A model generated the notes under the pieces. That model had not been told where the DNA came from. It ran no database searches and worked only from the letters and a program-made list of their open reading frames with translations. The translations under genes and the position numbers were made by a program. DNA of 39,037 nt from Verrucomicrobiota bacterium (GTDB taxonomy: Bacteria; Verrucomicrobiota; Verrucomicrobiia; Limisphaerales; Fontisphaeraceae): assembly GCA_037139415.1 (NCBI GenBank), contig JBAXGN010000059.1, forward strand, positions 1 to 39,037, given 5' to 3'. Positions within the stretch are counted from its first letter, which is position 1. Every line of letters starts with the position of its first letter. This document shows, piece by piece, positions 1 to 8,283 of the stretch.

Positions 1-171
1 GTTAACAATAACTTCCGAGGCACCCTTCAAATAACTCGTAAACTGGGGCTAGGACTTCGTGTCATGGAACGCACAAGTGGTTTCTTAGGAATGACGCATG
101 AGTCTGTGATAACGCCAGCACTTCACGCCACTTGGAAGGCTCTTGCAAACGAAAAGGCCAACGAAATATGA
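1..171 (+). CDS. C-terminal fragment of an unknown protein, cut by the window edge
   Basis: Frame 1 is open from the first base to a TGA at 169-171, giving 56 residues with an ordinary mixed composition (LQITRKLGLGLRVMERTSG, then a helix-like end WKALANEKANEI). The start lies outside the window, although an internal ATG at 64 would give a 35-residue peptide. I do not recognise the family. The stretch shares a visibly lower GC content with the DUF4145 gene downstream, so the two may belong to one acquired segment. It could also be chance coding. Confidence 0.35.
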   Translation, partial: VNNNFRGTLQITRKLGLGLRVMERTSGFLGMTHESVITPALHATWKALANEKANEI

Positions 172-404
172 GTAACCTCAGTGTTTATATGCTAGATCTC
201 TTCAGCGGTATGACCCAGGTGATGGTTACGATCCTGTTTCATCGCCCAAGCTTACCAGACTGCCTCGCCCAGCATAGATTGCACCCGTTTCACCGCTACC
301 GTTCAGTGGCACGGTTTCGATTAATAGCATGATTCATCTGACCATAATTAACAAACACGGTTTATCGAATCGCTGTTCAATTCTTTCACGCAGCAAGGAA
401 TTGT

Positions 405-1157
405 ATGTCGAGAGTGCCTTGTGCATTCCCCGTTGCTATCAACAACAGTATTAAATTTTCGCGCACGATGAATAATGCCTCCGTCATCGAAACAAAACTT
501 TGCCCGCATTGCGGGAACACAAATTCGCACAAGAATCTATTCCAATGTACAGTGCCACAAGTGTCGTATGGCCCTCACGAAACCCCGTTGGAGGGCGAAT
601 GGACACCTAAAGTGAATTATGTTCTTTTGCAGTGCCAAACGTGCAAAGACGTTTCGTTTTACTCAAAATACGAGTTTGAAAATTGGAAGGAAGCTCATCT
701 AGAATACCCCTCTCAATACGATCTAGACTCATGTATACCAGAAGCTGTCGCTATGAACTACCGTGAAGCGAAGCGGGTTCAAAATATTTCCCCGAATGCG
801 TTTGCGGTATTGCTCAGACGGGCACTTGAGGCTCTTTGTGACGATCGAGGACTTGCTTCCGATTCTCTCGCTAGGAGGCTCAAGGAACTCTCCAATCGAG
901 GCGAAATTCCAAGTAAGCTCTCCGAAATTTCGACTATACTACGTGAATTGGGTAATACGGGTGCACATCACACAACGAAAAAATTAACTGTGCCGTTAAC
1001 CTGGACGATGGACGAGTTCTTTCGGTCGTTGGTTGAGTACATTTATGTTGCTCCACACCGACTCGCAAAATACCAAGAGCGCTTGCAAGATTACAACAAG
1101 CGTGACCAAGTAGCTCCAGTCAGCCAGTCGTTGCCTTCTACTGAAGCGGATGGCTGA
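405..1157 (+). CDS. DUF4145 domain protein with an N-terminal zinc ribbon
   Basis: This 250-residue protein begins with a zinc-ribbon-like pair of CxxC motifs (CPHCGN near residue 33 and CQTC near residue 78). A DUF4145-type helical domain follows, with recognisable family features: EAVAMNYREAKR, the arginine-rich LLRRALEALCDDRG, a short linker ending GEIPSKLSEI, and the closing LRELGNTGAHH motif. DUF4145 proteins are often found beside restriction or other defence genes, but their biochemical role is not settled. The start at 405 has AAGGA five bases upstream; an alternative ATG at 468 starts directly before the zinc ribbon and has no such site. No defence partner is visible. Base composition is more AT-rich than the genes that follow, which hints at transfer. 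Confidence 0.8.
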   Translation: MSRVPCAFPVAINNSIKFSRTMNNASVIETKLCPHCGNTNSHKNLFQCTVPQVSYGPHETPLEGEWTPKVNYVLLQCQTCKDVSFYSKYEFENWKEAHLEYPSQYDLDSCIPEAVAMNYREAKRVQNISPNAFAVLLRRALEALCDDRGLASDSLARRLKELSNRGEIPSKLSEISTILRELGNTGAHHTTKKLTVPLTWTMDEFFRSLVEYIYVAPHRLAKYQERLQDYNKRDQVAPVSQSLPSTEADG

Positions 1158-1355
1158 CCCGTAATATTCCCTCCCCGACCCACACTCAATTTTCCGTAAA
1201 CCTTGAATGACCACCGGCTTTTGCACGTCCAAATGACACGAACGTGAACCAGATTCACCAACATAACCCGCATCGCCCTGCGGCCGGTATCGCCTCGCGC
1301 GCCACGCCTTTGATCACTTGAAGGTGTCAGTAACCCGTTTTACCAACCATTTCCA

Positions 1356-2159
1356 ATGCAATCGCACCGACAACCTTTGAGACAGCATACCGGGCAGACA
1401 GGCGGTTTTACCCTGATTGAATTGCTGGTCGTCATCGCCATCATCGCCATTCTGGCTGGCCTGCTTCTGCCTGCGTTGGCAATGGCCAAGGCCTACGCCA
1501 AGGCCACATCCTGCGCGAGCAACATGCGTCAATTATCCCTGGGTTGGCAGATCTACATGGATGATAGCACGGGGGCGCTGGTGAACAATTGCAGCCGGTC
1601 GGACACCATTACCTATCGCCAGAGCTGGGTTAACAACGTGCAGGATTGGAACACGAGCGTGGAGAACATCACCCCCTCCTTCATTTTCAGCGGCAAGCTC
1701 GCCCCGTACGTCAATAATAACCTGGCGGTGTACAAGTGTCCGTCCGATCTGTCTCAGGCCAAAAACGGGCCACGGCTCCGCAGTTATTCCATGAATGCGA
1801 TGATGGGTGACCCGCTCATCAGTCCCAACCGGTTCAATCCCACCTGGACGCAATTTCTCAAGGAGTCGCAGATCCCCAACCCCTCTGGCTTCTTTGTGTT
1901 TATCGAAGAGCATCCGGACACCATCAATGACGGGTATTTCGTCAACAATTGGAACCAGATCAAATGGGGCAACCTACCCGCGTCCTTTCACAATGATTCC
2001 GCCAATCTGTCCTGGGCGGATGGACACATGGAGCGTCATCGCTGGCAGACCAACACCGTGCGCGCGCCCATCCAAGGGGCGGTGAAAGGGGGCTTTGTGC
2101 CCAATCCCACCACGGATTACCTGTGGCTGCGCGATCGGGCCAGCGTGAAAGTCAATTAG
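1356..2159 (+). CDS. Type II secretion/type IV pilin-like pseudopilin
   Basis: The N-terminus carries a prepilin peptidase site: a short basic-polar leader ending GG, then [20 protein letters not shown], with the glutamate at position +5 of the mature protein. A prepilin peptidase should cut after the glycine and methylate the phenylalanine, leaving the hydrophobic helix to anchor or assemble the protein. The helix is followed by [23 protein letters not shown] and a globular body. Near the C-terminus [20 protein letters not shown] matches the H-X9-DG signature of the large pseudopilin families of Planctomycetes and Verrucomicrobia, which occur in many copies per genome. At 267 residues it is of normal family length. 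The downstream glycosidase-like gene starts about 55 bp later on the same strand, so they may be co-transcribed. Confidence 0.9.
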   Translation: MQSHRQPLRQHTGQTGGFTLIELLVVIAIIAILAGLLLPALAMAKAYAKATSCASNMRQLSLGWQIYMDDSTGALVNNCSRSDTITYRQSWVNNVQDWNTSVENITPSFIFSGKLAPYVNNNLAVYKCPSDLSQAKNGPRLRSYSMNAMMGDPLISPNRFNPTWTQFLKESQIPNPSGFFVFIEEHPDTINDGYFVNNWNQIKWGNLPASFHNDSANLSWADGHMERHRWQTNTVRAPIQGAVKGGFVPNPTTDYLWLRDRASVKVN

Positions 2160-2215
2160 CTCGCGACGTATTCAATACTGGAAGGCACATGGTGTTTCAT
2201 GCGGAAAACCAATTA

Positions 2216-4270
2216 ATGAACATGCGATGCCGGGATTCAAAGAGCAGAAGCATGCCGCGTCTCCAAGTTGCCTGCGGCAACCTGCTTTTCCTTCTGCTGC
2301 TGGGCTGCGGTTGCTGGCTGCCAGTCCACGCTGCGTCCCTGGCGACGCCGTTCGTGGTCTCCCTCGGCGCCTTTGAGTGTGAGTTCACGCGCAGTCATCT
2401 CGACGCCATCAAGTGGCGCGACCGCTACGTGATTGGCGACCCGTTCGACAACCCACGGCCGACCGTGTGTCCGGTGTTGATGCAGGCTAACTGGCGGTTG
2501 CTGGCCCAACCGTCCGATGACGAGGCCAGTGAACCCGTGGTTGAGCAGACCGAGACGATGGTGACCGTGAAACTGGCCGGCGTGGCCAAGGAGGTTGGGG
2601 ATGGTCCCGGACGCTGGTCCTGGCGCCAGACCTGGACACTGGAGCGCACAGGCCGCCTGCGGTTGGCCTACACGCTCACCCAAACCGCCACGCCGCGCGG
2701 GTCGTGGTCCATGCACCGGTTGGAATTGACCGGAAACCGGGACGAGTTGTTCATCACCCACCCGAATAAGGATAAACATACGCCGGGCAAGCCGGTGCCT
2801 ATCCGCACCCGCGACGGTCGGGAGGTTGCGCCATTGTTCGGTGGTGACGGGAATATCATCAAGAACCCGGCCGAGATCAGGCTGCCTTACGCCGGCCACC
2901 AAGTGGTGCTGCGCCCCGACTCGCAAACGCGCAGCGTCGAGCTTTGGAACGGTTGGTGGCGGCAGAAAATCAACTTGTCGCTGCCGTCGGGCAAGCAAGT
3001 GGAGGCGCAGTTTGAGTTTGATCTGACCGACTTGCCAAATTTGGTCAAGCCACGCCTGGCCGTGGCGTCCCTGCCCCGCGAGCAGGAACCTTGGCGAACT
3101 GCCAAGCTCCCGCCCTTGGCGCGTCCGGCGCGTGTGCTGCGGTTCGCGCAGCAGACGCCGGGCATCATCGCCTCGAGCAAGGTAACTCCACGCAGCGAGG
3201 AGGAACTGGAGCGCTTCTTCACCGCCATGGCACCGCATTTTGACGTGATGGAGTTAGTCATTGCCTGGACCGACTGGAAATGGGATCTGGGCTGGGCCAA
3301 TGGTTCGGCTTCGCGATTGCATGCCGAAGCCATCGCCGCCGAAGTGCGCAAGCAGTTGCGGATTGCTCATCGTCATGGTATTCGGCTGGCGCTGAGTCTG
3401 AATTTCGGCGATTCGGGTCCGGGCACCGGTCAACTTGAGACGCGTCGCCAACCGCAATACCAAGGCGAAACGCTTGATCCCGAGACCGGCAGTTTCATCA
3501 AAAAGCGCGACGTCTTTGATTGGTCCAGTGCCGAGGCAACCGCTCGCGCGCGGCAAGCCTGGGAGGATTGCGCACGGTTGATCGGTCCGGTGGACTACCT
3601 GTTCTTTAACGAGCCGCATTGGCGGTTAAGCACGTGGTATCAGTCGCCGTTGTTCTCCGAAGCTGCGTTGGCCGATTTCCGGCGGTTCACGGGGAATCCA
3701 ACGGCGCGTTTTCCGGCCAAAGCGTACGTGCCGCCCACGCTACGCACCGATAATCAAGCCAGTCCGGCGGACTGGGGCCGTTGGTACGACTGGGCGCAAG
3801 CCAGCTTTGCGCGGATGATCGCCACGCAGGCCGGCGCGTTCGCCAAGGCCAACACCAGCAACCCGGATTATGCGGGCGCCATCTACTTCCAGAACGTCGG
3901 GTGGACCGGGCCGCAGTACGCGGTGGATTTGGATCGCCTCGCGGCGTTGCCCGAGGTGACCTGGCTGTGTGCCGAATACGTGACCGACGCCAACAGCCCG
4001 CAGTGGCTCAAGTTCCGCTACTACGCCGCGCGGCATGACCGTCGGCTGAGCAGTTTTGTGAACATCGGCCAGTACGATCCCGACGCCCCCGGGCGGGTCC
4101 GTTACGAAGGCACCGACGAGGGTTTCGCCAGTGCGGTGCGGATGGGGATCGAGGAGCATGCGCCGATGATCACCCTCTACCCGATGGACGCGCTTGATCC
4201 CAAGTCGCCCGGCTACAATCCCAAGCGTACCGCCATTTGGGATCGGCTGACCCGCGCGCCGGCACCCTGA
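2216..4270 (+). CDS. Secreted TIM-barrel protein, probable glycoside hydrolase-like
   Basis: About 684 residues with an N-terminal export signal (hydrophobic NLLFLLLLGCGCWL then VHAAS). Roughly the first 300 residues look like a beta-sandwich. From about 330 onward alternating hydrophobic strands and helices suggest a TIM barrel: FDVMELVIAWTDWKWD, IRLALSLNFGDSG, VDYLFFNEPHW, VTWLCAEYVTD. The NEP of FNEPHW (E near nucleotide 3610) and the glutamate in CAEYV are placed like the acid/base and nucleophile of clan GH-A enzymes; this is inference. I cannot name a family. The start is uncertain: 2189 has GGAAGG upstream, 2216 follows GGAAAA, and 2252 gives the shortest signal-peptide n-region. The gene sits between a pseudopilin and another glycosidase-like gene. 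Confidence 0.7.
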   Translation: MNMRCRDSKSRSMPRLQVACGNLLFLLLLGCGCWLPVHAASLATPFVVSLGAFECEFTRSHLDAIKWRDRYVIGDPFDNPRPTVCPVLMQANWRLLAQPSDDEASEPVVEQTETMVTVKLAGVAKEVGDGPGRWSWRQTWTLERTGRLRLAYTLTQTATPRGSWSMHRLELTGNRDELFITHPNKDKHTPGKPVPIRTRDGREVAPLFGGDGNIIKNPAEIRLPYAGHQVVLRPDSQTRSVELWNGWWRQKINLSLPSGKQVEAQFEFDLTDLPNLVKPRLAVASLPREQEPWRTAKLPPLARPARVLRFAQQTPGIIASSKVTPRSEEELERFFTAMAPHFDVMELVIAWTDWKWDLGWANGSASRLHAEAIAAEVRKQLRIAHRHGIRLALSLNFGDSGPGTGQLETRRQPQYQGETLDPETGSFIKKRDVFDWSSAEATARARQAWEDCARLIGPVDYLFFNEPHWRLSTWYQSPLFSEAALADFRRFTGNPTARFPAKAYVPPTLRTDNQASPADWGRWYDWAQASFARMIATQAGAFAKANTSNPDYAGAIYFQNVGWTGPQYAVDLDRLAALPEVTWLCAEYVTDANSPQWLKFRYYAARHDRRLSSFVNIGQYDPDAPGRVRYEGTDEGFASAVRMGIEEHAPMITLYPMDALDPKSPGYNPKRTAIWDRLTRAPAP

Positions 4271-4450
4271 CTTCTGCGCTGGACAAAGATAATCTGAACA
4301 AAAACCATGAAATCAAATCAAAACGTTAATCAGTCATCCGCAACGAGTGTTAATCGCGTCTGGTAAACTGGTTTTCCGCGATCTGCCTTTTTTGGATCAT
4401 CCTCTTAATCATCACGGACATGTCCATCGTAAAATGAATTAACCAAAAAC

Positions 4451-5902
4451 ATGCTAGCCATTTTCTCCACCATCCGCTGTTGGCGTGCCCTACTCGGATG
4501 CATTGCCAGTATAGGCGTGATTACCTTGTCTGCGGCGGCTCCCGTGGTCGTGAAACCGCAGTCAACCGATGAACTCCTCACCAATCCCGGCATGGGCTGG
4601 GAAACCTTCAACCGCCCCGGAAAAAGGGATAAGAACCTGCCGTCTTGGATTCCCTCCACCGTCAATTATGCGCGCTGGGGTTGGGGGACGCTGGAGCCGC
4701 AACCAGGCAAGCTCGATACCGCCTTTCTGGACAAAGCGCTGAAGGAAGCGCATGACTCCGGGCAAAAGCTGGCCTTTCGTGTCATGTGTTGCTCTGTCAC
4801 CAAAAACCGTCCCTATCATCCCGCTTGGATCAAGGATGTCGGTGGTCGGGAAATTATCGCAGATTGGGGTGGCGTGGCACCACTGCCCATCCCCGATATG
4901 GACGATCCCGTCGTCCTTGACCGCCATCTGGATTTTATCAAGCGATTGGGCGCGCGGTACGACGGTCATCCGGACCTGGATCATCTGGATCTGGGTTCCA
5001 TCGGCTGGTGGGGTGAGTGGCATCTGAGCCGCTCCACGAAAGCCAAATTACCAAGCTTGGAAAATCGCATGAAAGTGGTGAATACCTACTTGGCCGCATT
5101 CAAGAAAACGCCCTTGTTGATGTTACTCAACGGAAAAGAATGCACCACCTATGCTACCCAGCATGGAGCCGGTTGGCGCGCCGATTCGATGGGCGATCTG
5201 GGTAGCTTCTCCAAAACCTGGAATCACATGCGCAACGCCTATCCGGCTTGGATCAAAGAGACGAAGGTCCAGGACGCCTGGAAGACCGGTCCCATTGCCT
5301 ACGAGCCACCCATGGAGGTGGCTGAATTTACCGAGAAAAATTGGCCGCTCCGCTGGATTTTCAATTACGCGCTGGCCTGTCACGGCAGCTACTTCAGCGG
5401 TAAGTCAGGGAAATTGCCGGAGGACCAACATTTCCGGGAAGAACTGGAGCGGTTCCTGCGCCGTCTCGGCTATCGTCTGGTCTTACAGGAACTGCAACAC
5501 CCCGCTCAAGCCAAACCCGGAGCCAAACTCGACGTGTCCATGCAGTGGCAGAACATCGGTTCCGCCCCGTGTTACCAGCCGTATCGAGTCGCCTATCGGT
5601 TGGCCAATCAGAATGGGTATCAAAAAGTGATGGTCGGCAACGTCACCGTCAACCGCTGGCTTCCCGGCTCCATTGAATTGTTCACCGAGGAGTTCTTCAA
5701 GGAACCGAAGGACCTGCCACCAGGACAGGTGTATGCGGTCGCTGACACCCTCAGTCTGCCCGGCGACATTCCGCCCGGTGAATACAGCGTATCCATCGGG
5801 GTGGTCGGCGTGGCCACGGAAGAGCCGGTAGTGCGCCTCGGGATCACCGGCCGCGCTCAGGATGGCTGGTATCCGCTAAGCAAGTTGCAAGTGATCCGGT
5901 AA
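4451..5902 (+). CDS. Secreted DUF4832-type glycosidase-like protein
   Basis: 483 residues. A signal peptide (CWRALLGCIASIGVITLSAAA) precedes a TIM-barrel-like domain opening with LLTNPGMGWETF and continuing VNYARWGWGTLEPQPGKLD and KLAFRVMCCS. This resembles the N-terminal part of DUF4832/DUF4874 proteins and beta-galactosidase-like enzymes. LGSIGWWGEWHLS supplies a candidate catalytic glutamate at the end of a barrel strand. The C-terminal 130 residues (KLDVSMQWQNIGSAPCYQPYRVAYRL to the end) form the beta-sandwich seen in DUF4832. It probably acts on carbohydrate outside the cytoplasm; the substrate is unknown. It lies 180 bp after another glycosidase-like gene on the same strand and is convergent with the ABC-F gene, only 9 bp away. 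Confidence 0.75.
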   Translation: MLAIFSTIRCWRALLGCIASIGVITLSAAAPVVVKPQSTDELLTNPGMGWETFNRPGKRDKNLPSWIPSTVNYARWGWGTLEPQPGKLDTAFLDKALKEAHDSGQKLAFRVMCCSVTKNRPYHPAWIKDVGGREIIADWGGVAPLPIPDMDDPVVLDRHLDFIKRLGARYDGHPDLDHLDLGSIGWWGEWHLSRSTKAKLPSLENRMKVVNTYLAAFKKTPLLMLLNGKECTTYATQHGAGWRADSMGDLGSFSKTWNHMRNAYPAWIKETKVQDAWKTGPIAYEPPMEVAEFTEKNWPLRWIFNYALACHGSYFSGKSGKLPEDQHFREELERFLRRLGYRLVLQELQHPAQAKPGAKLDVSMQWQNIGSAPCYQPYRVAYRLANQNGYQKVMVGNVTVNRWLPGSIELFTEEFFKEPKDLPPGQVYAVADTLSLPGDIPPGEYSVSIGVVGVATEEPVVRLGITGRAQDGWYPLSKLQVIR

Positions 5903-5911
5903 TCATATCGT

Positions 5912-7522
5912 TCAGCCCGCTGTGAGCGCCGCGCGGGCATCCTCTGCAGCCCCGGTCTTTTCGAGGAAGTAATCGTAGCCGCCCACGTAGGGAACGATCT
6001 GGCCGGCGCTGACGTGCAGCACCTTGGTCGCGAGATTGCGGATGAAATGCACATCATGCGAGATGAACACCAGCGTGCCCTCGTAACGCTGGAGCGCCAG
6101 CGTGAGCGATTCGACGGTGTGAATGTCGAGATGCGTGGTCGGCTCGTCCATGAGCAGCAGGTTCGGCGGATCAACCAGGAACTTGACGAGATTGAGCCGG
6201 CTCTTCTCGCCCCCGCTTAACACCCGGGTCGGCTTGAAAATATCGTCCTTGCGGAACATGAAGGAACCCAGCACGCCGCGCGCCTCGTCTTCATGCATGG
6301 CTGGCGCGCTGGCCAACACCTCCTCAAGCACTGTTTTTTCCGGATCGAGTGTGTCGGCGCGGTGCTGGCTGAAGTAACCAATCTTGGCGTTGTGCCCGAG
6401 GTCCCGTACGCCTCTTTGAAACTCCACCACGCCTGCGAGAATTTTCAGCAGCGTGGATTTGCCCGCGCCGTTCGGCCCGACCAGCACCGTCCGTTCGCCG
6501 CGTTCGATGGTCAGGTCGAGGCCCGTGTACACCTTCGTCGCCCCATAGGCCATATGAATTCCCTCCAGGGAAACAGCGCGTTGCCCGCCGCGCGGCGGTG
6601 GCGGGATTTGAAAACGGAACGGTTTGCGCGGAGCCATCGGTTTCTCGATCAGCTCCAACCGTTCAATCTGCTTGAGCTTGCTCATGGCCTGCGAGGCCTT
6701 GGATGGCACCGCGCGAAACCGGTCCGCGAATTCCTGGAGCGCCTGGATTTCCTTCTGCTGGTTTTTATAGGCGGCCAGTTGCTGTTCGTAGCGTTCCTCC
6801 CGCTGCCGGAGGTAGTCGGTGTAGCCGCCGCTGTAATCAATAAGCTTTCTCTCCGAGATTTCATGCACTTGGGTCACCACTTCATCCATGAACTGGCGGT
6901 CATGCGAAATCAGCAGCAGCGCCCCGGAATAGTTCTTCAGGTAATTTTGCAGCCAGAGCAAGGCCAGCAAGTCCAGGTGGTTTGTTGGCTCATCCAGCAG
7001 CAGCAGATCCGGCTCCATCACCAGCAGCCGGGCCAGCCGCGCGCGCATGATCCAGCCGCCGCTCATCTCCCGCGCCTTCCGGTCAAAGTCCGTCTCACGA
7101 TAGCCCAGGCCGCGCAACATTCGCTTCGCCTTCGTCTCCACCTGCGGATCGTTCAGCGCGTCATACTTCGCGTGCGTTTCCAGGTACTCCGGGCCGGAAG
7201 TCGCGCCCGCCGTCTCCAGCTCATGCAGCCGCTGCTCCAGGCGTGGCAGCTCATCCACCCGGCCCGTGGCCACTTCCAGAATGGTCTCTTCGCCATGCGC
7301 TTCGGCCTCCTGCGGGAGATGCCCGACCATGGTCCATTCATCCCGCGCCACGGTGCCGGCGTCCGGTTCCTTGTGCTTGAGGATGAGGGAAAACAACGTG
7401 GTTTTGCCCGTGCCATTCGGCCCGACCAGCCCGACGCGGTCGCCATAATTCACCCCAAACGACGCGTCTTCAAACAGCACGCGCCCGCCCAGGGACATCT
7501 TTAAATCTCGGATTGTGAGCAT
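5912..7522 (-). CDS. ABC-F family ATP-binding protein
   Basis: 536 residues with two ABC ATPase domains and no membrane segment, which defines the ABC-F family of ribosome-acting ATPases. Domain 1 has Walker A GPNGTGKTT, the family-typical signature MSGGWIMRARLARLL and Walker B LLLLDEPTNHLDL. Then comes a charged inter-domain helix pair (YLRQREERYEQQLAAYKNQ) corresponding to the P-site tRNA interaction motif. Domain 2 has GPNGAGKST, LSGGEKSRL and LLLMDEPTTHLD. Length and order match EttA/YbiT/Uup-type proteins; which subfamily cannot be decided by eye. The ATG at 7522 starts directly at the first strand MLTIRDLKM. It is divergent from the exosortase operon. Confidence 0.93.
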   Translation of the reverse strand: MLTIRDLKMSLGGRVLFEDASFGVNYGDRVGLVGPNGTGKTTLFSLILKHKEPDAGTVARDEWTMVGHLPQEAEAHGEETILEVATGRVDELPRLEQRLHELETAGATSGPEYLETHAKYDALNDPQVETKAKRMLRGLGYRETDFDRKAREMSGGWIMRARLARLLVMEPDLLLLDEPTNHLDLLALLWLQNYLKNYSGALLLISHDRQFMDEVVTQVHEISERKLIDYSGGYTDYLRQREERYEQQLAAYKNQQKEIQALQEFADRFRAVPSKASQAMSKLKQIERLELIEKPMAPRKPFRFQIPPPPRGGQRAVSLEGIHMAYGATKVYTGLDLTIERGERTVLVGPNGAGKSTLLKILAGVVEFQRGVRDLGHNAKIGYFSQHRADTLDPEKTVLEEVLASAPAMHEDEARGVLGSFMFRKDDIFKPTRVLSGGEKSRLNLVKFLVDPPNLLLMDEPTTHLDIHTVESLTLALQRYEGTLVFISHDVHFIRNLATKVLHVSAGQIVPYVGGYDYFLEKTGAAEDARAALTAG

Positions 7523-7667
7523 TAAATACAGTAGCCGCCGACGGATGACCGCCGCTACGCGAGGAAAAAATTAACCTGTCCACCGCGGAAACCGGAGCAT
7601 TGGATTTGTCTGCGGCGACGAGGTGCAAAGTGTACCCCGAAATCGCCCGTCGTCAACGGCTTATTCG

Positions 7668-7696
7668 TTGAAACATTTAATTGGAACCCATACTAT
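7668..7696 (+). promoter_or_regulatory. Candidate sigma-70-type promoter upstream of the exosortase operon
   Basis: TTGAAA (7668-7673), a 17-base spacer and TACTAT (7691-7696) match the -35/-10 pattern closely, on the strand of the retropepsin-TPR-exosortase genes and about 200 bp upstream. A second, perfect -10 hexamer TATAAT lies at 7830-7835 but has no good -35. The rest of the 377-bp interval 7523-7899 between the divergent ABC-F gene and this operon shows no convincing gene. Confidence 0.35.
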
Positions 7697-7899
7697 TTCT
7701 TTGCCCCACCCCGCAACAACGCCCCCTGCAAGGGATTTGTCGCGCATGGCAGCCATTGAAGTAATCTCTGAATCAATTTGCCCTGCTTGGGCAAAAAACA
7801 ACAGCATGGGGTCTGGATATTTCCGTTTCTATAATCATAACAAATTACAGCACAGTTAGTTATACATAATTGACGCAAGCTGGCATGGTGGTTGCTTGA

Positions 7900-8283
7900 G
7901 TGCCAAGCGTGCGAATTATATGGGCATTGATCAGGTTGTTGTTGGCTTCCGTTTTCGGAAGTTCCTCCACCTGTGCGCAAGTCATCGAAGAGTTGCCGTT
8001 TGAATATCGCGAAGGTTTGATTTGGGTTCAGGTCCAAGCCGATAAACCGACTGGCACCTTGAATTTCCTGCTGGATAGCGGAGCCGAAGTAACCCCGCAC
8101 ACCATTCGCTGGCGTTGAACGCCAGCCAGCGCCGCTCTGGACTTATTCCAGGGCGGTTTCCATTTGTCGGCACGTGACTTGCATCAGGACGACTGTGAAT
8201 TGTGCCACGGATTGTTTAAAATTTTTGATGGACAAAACAAGCCAGCCATGGTTGAGTGGAATCGTCTTAAGCACCAGCGATGA
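7900..8283 (+). pseudogene. Broken retropepsin-like aspartic protease gene
   Basis: A GTG at 7900 opens a 72-residue frame with a signal peptide (ALIRLLLASVFGSSSTCA) and the start of a retropepsin-like domain. This includes FEYREGLIWVQVQ and the catalytic-site strand LNFLLDSGAEVT, where the Asp of D-S-G-A would be the active aspartate. The frame stops at TGA 8116-8118 before the rest of the fold, so the product cannot be a complete protease. The same frame then stays open for 54 codons to a TGA at 8281-8283 that overlaps the ATG (8280) of the next gene as ATGA. This suggests that an original longer ORF was translationally coupled to the TPR gene. The downstream part shows no clear second protease motif, so an internal deletion is also possible. 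Confidence 0.5.

Noticed and set aside
132-332. 66-codon frame at the left edge
   Set aside because: No domain, signal or plausible ribosome site, and it overlaps the more protein-like frame that ends at 171.
5915-5938. GCCCGC/GCGGGC inverted repeat at the convergent end of the ABC-F gene
   Set aside because: Only 6 bp with a 12-base loop, inside the coding end and without a T-run; not enough to call a terminator.
6293-7504. 403-codon plus-strand frame opposite the ABC-F gene
   Set aside because: The opposite strand encodes complete Walker A, signature and Walker B motifs; this frame has none and is Gln/Arg/His-rich, as expected for an antisense shadow.
8116-8118. TGA in the retropepsin-like frame as a selenocysteine codon
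   Set aside because: No selenocysteine-insertion-like hairpin was evident directly after it and retropepsins are not selenoproteins; a nonsense change or deletion is simpler.
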